Shown in pieces: positions 17,401-21,964 of a stretch of 21,964 nucleotides of DNA. Source of the DNA: Euryarchaeota archaeon UBA13 (GTDB lineage Archaea > Thermoplasmatota > Poseidoniia > Poseidoniales > Poseidoniaceae); NCBI GenBank assembly GCA_002495945.1, contig DAHU01000107.1, positions 3,682 through 25,645 on the forward strand, given 5' to 3'. The position numbers were made by a program, and so were the translations under genes. Numbering within the stretch: position 1 is the first letter of the stretch; the number at the start of each line of letters is the position of its first letter. Under the pieces are notes generated by a model that searched no databases, had not been told where the DNA came from, and saw nothing but the letters and a program-made list of their open reading frames with translations.

Positions 17401-20400
17401 TCAATCAACTATCCAATATTGATGCTGGAATCCAACTTGACGACAACAGCGGTCGAGCATGGGGCATGGGTATAGTCGATGGCATAATCATGGCCAGTGT
17501 TGCGTCAAACGGCGGCTTCCCGGACTATTATGACGGCAGAGGCGGTATTGCTCAATGGGATATTGCTAATGACGATTGGAGTGAAAATATAGAGCCCTCC
17601 GGTCAAGTTGACAGAGTAACCGCATACGAAACAAGCACCGGAGAGATGTGGGTTTCTTGGGGCGAATTAAAGGTCGACCTCTATGATTCGACTGGAACAT
17701 TTGTTAACTCCTGGAATAGCGATGACGGTTTGGATTTCCCAATAAGAGAAATTGTCGAATACAATGGTGAAGTATTGTTTGCTACCGAAGATGGCGTAGC
17801 AAGATTCGACCCCAGTAGTAATGCTTGGCTTCCAACTTGGGAAGAGAACAATGGCCTTCCGGGGAATTCAGGTAGTGAATTCTACAAATTATGGACTAAT
17901 GGAGTAGATTTAGTTCTTGGTGGCGGTGACGGACAAAGTTGGCAAGGATTCCAAGGCGGGGCGATTTCTCACTGGAACGGTAATTCTTGGAATGTATTCA
18001 CTCAAGGTGGACAGAATGGCATCCAACGAGGCTACCCGATTACTATGTCATACTGCGGAGATTTACTAAATGTGGGCATCTATGACTCAAATGGTGGAAT
18101 CGAACAAATAGATTTAGCTACTTCAACCATAGTAAATACACTCACTAGAGCCAGTCTTGGTGAGGGAAGAGTCTCCGGAGTTGCTTGTGATGACTCGACA
18201 GACACACTCTATGTAACATTCTACGAGGATGAAGAACCCATCAAAAAATACAACATGAACACTGGGTTGTGGTTGGCAGACATTACTACCCAAACTCACA
18301 ACCTACCAAGTGACAGAATATGGTGGGATGCAATTGGTTACGCTAACGGCGAATTAATTGTTGGACACGGTTTAGGGCAATCCGGACCTAACACCATTGG
18401 CGGTGGTTATTCTGTTATCAGCACTAGTGGAGCAATCACCAGCCAAGTTAACTCGAATGCTCAAGGGTCATCGGTTACTTCTTTCCAATGGTCTGGAACA
18501 GGTTGGATCCTTGGACAAGCTGGCGGTTCATCTGGTTACAGTCGAGTTGACCATCTAGACTCCTTTGGCCAAACCACAATCCAAACTCAGCCTGGACTTG
18601 TCAGCGGACAAGTCACTACGATGACTGGTAATTCAACACATCTGTGGGTCACTACTATTGGCGAGAATGTTGGATTTGGTCAATCAACTGGTGCTGGAGT
18701 ATTGCAAGGGGAACGTCAACTAGACGGAACTGTACTGTGGCAACAAGGCTGGACATTACCGGCATTTACCCAAGCGAAGGATATCGAACTTGTTGGTACC
18801 GACCTTTACATTGCCACCTTCCCTTCGGGATTGATGAAGCTCGATACATTAACAGCATCATTAACGCAAATCAGTGGCGCACTGCACAATAACATGGACG
18901 GGATGAAACTTGTCGGCACAGACCTAGTAATTGGATTACAGGGCAATTTGGGCTCCTCGGCCGGAGTTCAAATCTTTGACACACTAACCGGTACCTTTGG
19001 TAACGGCAGGCTCTTGGCTGGACTACCATCTAATTTAGTGAATAGCATCGAAGTTACTGGCGATGAAGTTTACATCGGAACTTCCGGTGGCATTGGACGA
19101 TGGTCGCTACAGACCAACGATTGGTTGAATCCTTTGACTACCACAGATGGATTACCGTCTAACTTAGTTCAAGACATAATTTACGAGAGCCCGCATCTAT
19201 GGGTAGCAACACCGGGCGGATTGGTAAAGATGGACACTTTGTCTGGTTCCGTGAATGTTTTAACCAGCTCTAACGGCATGCTAGGTACCTCGTCGTGGGG
19301 GCTGTTAAAGACCGCTGATAATGTTGGAAATTACCAAATACACGTCAGTCACGACGGTGCCGGTAGTGAGAGGCCAGGCATATCTAGTATCGATGGCAAT
19401 ACTGCACTGGTAAGTCAAACCCATCGATTCGATCAACTGCCGTCAAACACTGTTACCGCTATCGCAAGCGACTGGTGGGGCCTACATATTGCGACTGATG
19501 TCGGACCAATGACACACTGGAATGGTTTGAATTCACAATTCGAGGATGGCTCTCCTGCTTTCCAAATTCCAAGCTGGCCTATCGAATCTCTTGTCAGCAA
19601 TGGCGATGAACTACTAGCAATTGGTCGAGACATAATCACCATAATAGATGCAACAACCCCTTCACACGCAGTATCAAAGGTCTTCGTAATTCCTGATGTT
19701 GAAATCTCTAATGGCGATATCTCTCAAGATTATCTATGGATAACAACTGATGACTACGGTTTGTTTGGCTGGATGAACAATCCGCAATGGACGCCTCTGG
19801 AGAGATTTGAGTTACGCCGTGCAAACCCACTAAACATGGGTTTCAACCTAATCAACCAAGATATTACTAATCTCACCCATCCTGGTGTTCAAATTGAATT
19901 AGCGACCACTACAAACCCGATTACTTTGGATTCTAATACCGGTACTCCAGGGGTGCACAATCTACTATTCCAAGGAGTGCCTTTGGCATTTACTTCCCCA
20001 GTAAGCGGTGCGGCTACTTGGGCGCAATCTAACAGTCTAAAATATGCAGTTACACTCAACCTTTCCGACGACCCACAATTATCAAACACTCTACAAGCTG
20101 CTGTTGATAATGCCGTTCAGATTAATGGCACAAAATATGTCCAACTGAATTTGAGAGCACCAACAAATGGCTCATTAGAAGTTCGAATTACCTATGATTA
20201 CATCAAGTTAGAAACTCCTATCGAAATGACCAATTTGGTTGATAGGCCGGATGATGGAGGCGGTGCATTGAATGCTGCATGGACTCTAGTTCATGATGAT
20301 GATTTCTCAAGGTATCTCATTTATGTCAGCGAGGGCCCATTCTCGACCAGTTCAGGAACTGCTCAAGTTTCAGCAGATGATTTGACTGGCAGGATTATCG

Positions 20401-21964
20401 ACAAATCAATCTCACTGCACAGTCGTCTGCAAAGCGAGGTCACAACTGCTAATGGTCAACCGCTTGTTGACGGAGTTGACTACTACGCGGTAATAGTAGT
20501 TGAATATGATGATGGAAGATTAGGCACTCCATCGTTACAGATCGGCCCAGCATCCCCTTCCAATGAGATACCACTTTCCCCGATTTGGGCTACAGCAGGA
20601 CCTCAAGATGGTGGTGATGATGGCGACTTAGAAATCGAATGGGCAAGATGTACAGCTCTTGATTTGAAGAGTACGAAAATATACGCATCAACTACAGAAT
20701 TTTCTGACGTTCTCGGTCTCACTGCAGTATCAGAACTGCCACCAACTGAAGGAAACACCACAATCGTACAATTGAACCCGGGAAGACCATATTGGATTGG
20801 TCTAACATGTGTTGACCAGACAGACCAAGAAGATGTGCAAAATCCAACGGTAATAGGACCGGTCGTCCCAACTGGTGGACTGAATGATTTGACACCGCCA
20901 CCAAAATTGGAAAACGTTTCAGCGATTGATACTCCAGATGATGATGGTGGCCGCATTACCATAAGTTGGGATGAAAGTGTTGCTGATGACTGTACATTCT
21001 ATGCCGTCTGGATCAAACCCGATGATGGTTCGTTAGATGCTGTAGTCGGCTTGGATGACGCTGGATTTTCCCAAGCAGAAATCGTTGATGATTGTGGTAT
21101 AACAAGCGCTGTAGTTGACGAGTATGACGGTTTAATTTTAGTAGACGGCCAACAATATCTGCTCGCTGTGGTCGCTTATGATGATTGGTTAAATGTTGAT
21201 TTGACCAATGCCGATATTGTATCAGCAACCCCATTAAGAAACTCAATTGGTAGTGGGGGAACACCTGACAGAATCGCCTCAGTCAATGCATTCGACCATG
21301 CTAATGACGACGGTACTGCAATCGATGTTGTATGGACAATTTCTGTTGCAGATGATTTCTCACACTACATTGTGTGGGTTGCTGACCAACCAGTAACTGA
21401 TTTGAGCGGTGCTTGGGCTGCCTTCGGTGATGATCCAGACAAATGCGGTTGTTTGATGATTGACAAGCAATGGATTGACGAAGACAAGAATCCTATCGAA
21501 CTAACCATCTCAACTGCGCTTTACGGGCCTCCTACTAACATCATGGACATTACCATGGCTACTCCTCAACTAATTCAACCAGATATCGAACTCTTCGTGA
21601 CCGTGACTGTACACGACATCAAGGGTAATGTTCACCTTACAGACCTGCCACAATCTAGCGTAATACCAATCAATAACATCCTAGATACCGAACCGCCGGC
21701 CAGAATCACTACTGTTGAGTTATATGACCGACCAAATGACGATGGTACTGGCCTACTGTTAGAGTTTGAATTAAGTGATGCAAGTGACATTGCCAGTTAC
21801 GAAATTTATGCAGCTTCTAGTGATTTTACTAGCGTAATACCCGGCCAAGGAGGGCCGGTTAATCCAATTGCAAGTTTAGATAGAAATCCCGATTTACCAC
21901 TGCTAATCGAACTGGTATCAGGAAATATGCCCGTTGTGCCTGATTTGGAAATTTGGGCTGCCGT
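14457..21964 (+). CDS. Giant secreted beta-propeller / FN3-like surface protein (3' end beyond window)
   Basis: The frame stays open from 14457 to the window edge: 2502 complete codons with no stop. ATG 14457 is followed directly by ATG 14460, and a stop at 14406 limits any earlier start. The N-terminus is a signal peptide: basic residues (R5, K10, R14, R16, K17) then a hydrophobic core (about 18-38) ending PSVSA, with likely cleavage after A41. Order: a beta-rich domain (about 42-188); 16 or more propeller blade repeats (about 189-1777) of the kind seen in two-component-regulator propellers; a second beta-sandwich-like domain (about 1794-1922); then at least five Asp-rich FN3-like units from residue 1929. 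The composition is acidic, rich in Asn/Ser/Thr/Trp and poor in Cys and Lys, as expected outside the cell. A role in attachment, surface layer or extracellular binding is inference; no catalytic motif was seen. Any anchor or sorting signal would lie beyond the window. Confidence 0.9.
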   Translation, partial: MMNSRAFAAKPPSRARKAVALTILMVITSLSPLMLIPSVSAHLTDNETVWPKQASNDTGWVQLDAVGADPVLGLQANANWGLEFAPGALLSNVTMEVRVNSSDGLMIEEPVITASDVGVNLFDWSGLGMLGSSDSFSGTNPHSGRMAPNSESGAYWTLPSGAEINELIIEALAPVDPAVTFLPVDLDINDYAIHFIDGRMYLAIGSVLLIIDYNNDPKIIDIIEFENAEQIVDLEIDAVTLTLHILTNDDYFHALSLVDTATLTPLSETMVDSATIQFDEFIIASDGTPYAASSDRIAVFDGQDWNNVLQVGPYESALGIIEVDNVLYFSFENGGVVRWDLTSNTQLSTWSTSNNLHSDSVTSLHVAGNQILLASEDAGLARYDWNTGFWLSTWNNNNWLTSNEVFDVAVSNNIMTILNGNSLQTYNTQSGVFLQTYPLQDFGLVNNGDKLLVWPNIGFRSPASEIILISDGGGDLAIFDTANTPQYGGNMLLASGPTSGDMDDAVEMNGVLFVAADGIMNRFDIQQSRWLTPKLIGDEVNQLVSDGTDIYIAGESTGAHRMNSNGTILQTWDTSSGLASNSVQRIAVTNNRVITINSNSAVSVIDTSTNSISIYDSSNDLTSSGLTDVVAYGSIAYVATIDIGLARFDLTNDTWLAPWGSTGINNADEVPLAVFDDVLHMGLPGYGVVRKDLITGEILLPFTEDTGGPSVGNSLDFLPSDEIYALLSDGSAIYIGTGDGAVKWDGNLPTYFQDRGGSWVTQPDSFFDFAIYGNEIFVGTDRGVCKYPLSTLQVDDCMNVYDGMPDWETRTVDTDGTRIYGGTFGGVGILTISPFDVVDTWEAGEDTDNAPVEVIGDIAYVGLNGIGIARYEISTNSWLPTWTEDNVLDDGNQFVTGLVADYGRLAGSGFGPANPEQLWIGGEDGFQLIDVVNEVELYDIEKSNSIYLGNGEPYQMEIYNDVMYYHQGDDSNSVYRIDLVNFNQLSNIDAGIQLDDNSGRAWGMGIVDGIIMASVASNGGFPDYYDGRGGIAQWDIANDDWSENIEPSGQVDRVTAYETSTGEMWVSWGELKVDLYDSTGTFVNSWNSDDGLDFPIREIVEYNGEVLFATEDGVARFDPSSNAWLPTWEENNGLPGNSGSEFYKLWTNGVDLVLGGGDGQSWQGFQGGAISHWNGNSWNVFTQGGQNGIQRGYPITMSYCGDLLNVGIYDSNGGIEQIDLATSTIVNTLTRASLGEGRVSGVACDDSTDTLYVTFYEDEEPIKKYNMNTGLWLADITTQTHNLPSDRIWWDAIGYANGELIVGHGLGQSGPNTIGGGYSVISTSGAITSQVNSNAQGSSVTSFQWSGTGWILGQAGGSSGYSRVDHLDSFGQTTIQTQPGLVSGQVTTMTGNSTHLWVTTIGENVGFGQSTGAGVLQGERQLDGTVLWQQGWTLPAFTQAKDIELVGTDLYIATFPSGLMKLDTLTASLTQISGALHNNMDGMKLVGTDLVIGLQGNLGSSAGVQIFDTLTGTFGNGRLLAGLPSNLVNSIEVTGDEVYIGTSGGIGRWSLQTNDWLNPLTTTDGLPSNLVQDIIYESPHLWVATPGGLVKMDTLSGSVNVLTSSNGMLGTSSWGLLKTADNVGNYQIHVSHDGAGSERPGISSIDGNTALVSQTHRFDQLPSNTVTAIASDWWGLHIATDVGPMTHWNGLNSQFEDGSPAFQIPSWPIESLVSNGDELLAIGRDIITIIDATTPSHAVSKVFVIPDVEISNGDISQDYLWITTDDYGLFGWMNNPQWTPLERFELRRANPLNMGFNLINQDITNLTHPGVQIELATTTNPITLDSNTGTPGVHNLLFQGVPLAFTSPVSGAATWAQSNSLKYAVTLNLSDDPQLSNTLQAAVDNAVQINGTKYVQLNLRAPTNGSLEVRITYDYIKLETPIEMTNLVDRPDDGGGALNAAWTLVHDDDFSRYLIYVSEGPFSTSSGTAQVSADDLTGRIIDKSISLHSRLQSEVTTANGQPLVDGVDYYAVIVVEYDDGRLGTPSLQIGPASPSNEIPLSPIWATAGPQDGGDDGDLEIEWARCTALDLKSTKIYASTTEFSDVLGLTAVSELPPTEGNTTIVQLNPGRPYWIGLTCVDQTDQEDVQNPTVIGPVVPTGGLNDLTPPPKLENVSAIDTPDDDGGRITISWDESVADDCTFYAVWIKPDDGSLDAVVGLDDAGFSQAEIVDDCGITSAVVDEYDGLILVDGQQYLLAVVAYDDWLNVDLTNADIVSATPLRNSIGSGGTPDRIASVNAFDHANDDGTAIDVVWTISVADDFSHYIVWVADQPVTDLSGAWAAFGDDPDKCGCLMIDKQWIDEDKNPIELTISTALYGPPTNIMDITMATPQLIQPDIELFVTVTVHDIKGNVHLTDLPQSSVIPINNILDTEPPARITTVELYDRPNDDGTGLLLEFELSDASDIASYEIYAASSDFTSVIPGQGGPVNPIASLDRNPDLPLLIELVSGNMPVVPDLEIWAA
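15021..19785 (+). repeat. Degenerate beta-propeller blade repeats within the giant protein
   Basis: Recurring unit of roughly 45-110 residues: a hydrophobic strand ending (I/V)(Y/L)(I/V)(A/G)T, then GG(I/V)ARFD, a short loop, W-L-P-T-W, then NGLPSN and a valine-rich strand. Clear copies begin near 15453, 15591, 16008, 16129, 16380, 16512, 16671, 16800, 17049, 17541, 17793, 17955, 18825, 18960, 19086, 19215 and 19498. The copies DGVARFDPSSNAWLPTW (about 17793) and GIARYEISTNSWLPTW (about 17049) are the best preserved, and DGLPSNLV recurs near 19146. With 6-8 blades per propeller this is enough for two or three propellers in series. The DNA copies have diverged, so the repeat is at protein level only. 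Confidence 0.8.
20230..21964 (+). repeat. Tandem FN3-like modules with DDG loops within the giant protein
   Basis: Five units begin with a related motif: DRPDDGGGALNAAW (20241), GPQDGGDDGDLEIEW (20598), DTPDDDGGRITISW (20928), FDHANDDGTAIDVVW (21291) and YDRPNDDGTGLLLEF (21723). Each is followed about 8-15 residues later by an S/A-x-D-(D/I)-x-x-x-Y-x-(I/V)-(Y/W) strand as in fibronectin type III folds. Spacing is 357, 330, 363 and 432 bases. The Asp-rich first loop could bind Ca2+, which is inference. The array continues beyond the window edge. Confidence 0.75.

Noticed and set aside
14639..21264. About ten ORFs of 60-119 codons on either strand inside 14.6-21.3 kb
   Set aside because: All lie within the continuous plus-strand frame of the giant protein, which has coherent domains; the short frames show low-complexity translations without domains.
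14457..21964. Possible split or frameshifted giant gene
   Set aside because: Reading the frame by eye from 14457 to 21962 gave coherent propeller and FN3-like sequence in one phase at both ends and throughout; no in-frame stop was noticed.
1..21964. CRISPR arrays, tRNA genes, IS elements, prophage genes
   Set aside because: No regularly spaced identical repeats, tRNA cloverleaf sequences, transposase motifs or phage structural genes were seen; repeats in the giant gene exist only at protein level.

Overview
The window (about 42% GC by eye) looks like a piece of a marine planktonic archaeon, most likely Marine Group II/III Euryarchaeota (Candidatus Poseidoniales or relatives). The assignment rests on A/T-rich TATA-type boxes upstream of genes, very compact gene packing, Shine-Dalgarno sites of the GGAGGTG/GGTGA type, a DHH phosphoesterase, a PIN nuclease and a DUF2203 protein. 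It also rests on a giant secreted protein made of beta-propeller repeats plus Asp-rich fibronectin-III-like modules, a style common in these archaea. Several enzymes are of bacterial type (isocitrate dehydrogenase C-terminus, hybrid malic enzyme, RlmH, PduO-type adenosyltransferase), which fits known mosaic gene content in this group. No rRNA or 16S marker is present, so the taxon is inference.

Layout. (1) 1-809, plus: the end of icd, then an overlapping class I methyltransferase. (2) 801-4193, minus: an 1130-codon protein of unknown function ending in an intact PIN nuclease domain. (3) 4316-9124: a four-helix histidine-containing membrane protein (+), a DHH phosphoesterase (-), a Nudix hydrolase (+), then a minus-strand run reading from 9124 down to 6256. 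In transcription order that run is rlmH, a 5-TM/TPR-like protein, a 2-TM protein, a DUF2203 protein and a cobalamin adenosyltransferase. (4) 9181-11118, plus: three tightly spaced genes (unknown, thioredoxin-fold/GST-like, membrane-anchored FGE-like domain), followed by an A/T-rich methyltransferase (11191-11973). (5) 11970-14294, minus: NADP-malic enzyme with a phosphotransacetylase-like tail. (6) 14457 to the window end, plus: the giant secreted protein, at least 2502 codons, not finished in the window.

Together the genes are mostly housekeeping: TCA cycle/pyruvate metabolism (icd, malic enzyme), B12 cofactor activation, ribosome modification and nucleotide clean-up, plus one very large surface or secreted protein. 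All four tail-to-tail gene pairs overlap at their stop codons by 4 or 9 bases. No gene-free stretch longer than about 165 bases exists; the longest gaps are the two divergent promoter regions, 4194-4315 and 14295-14456, and both contain inverted repeats. No tRNA, rRNA, CRISPR, IS element or phage gene was seen. The strongest candidates for something undescribed are the PIN-containing 1130-residue protein with its unusual start site and the giant propeller/FN3 protein.
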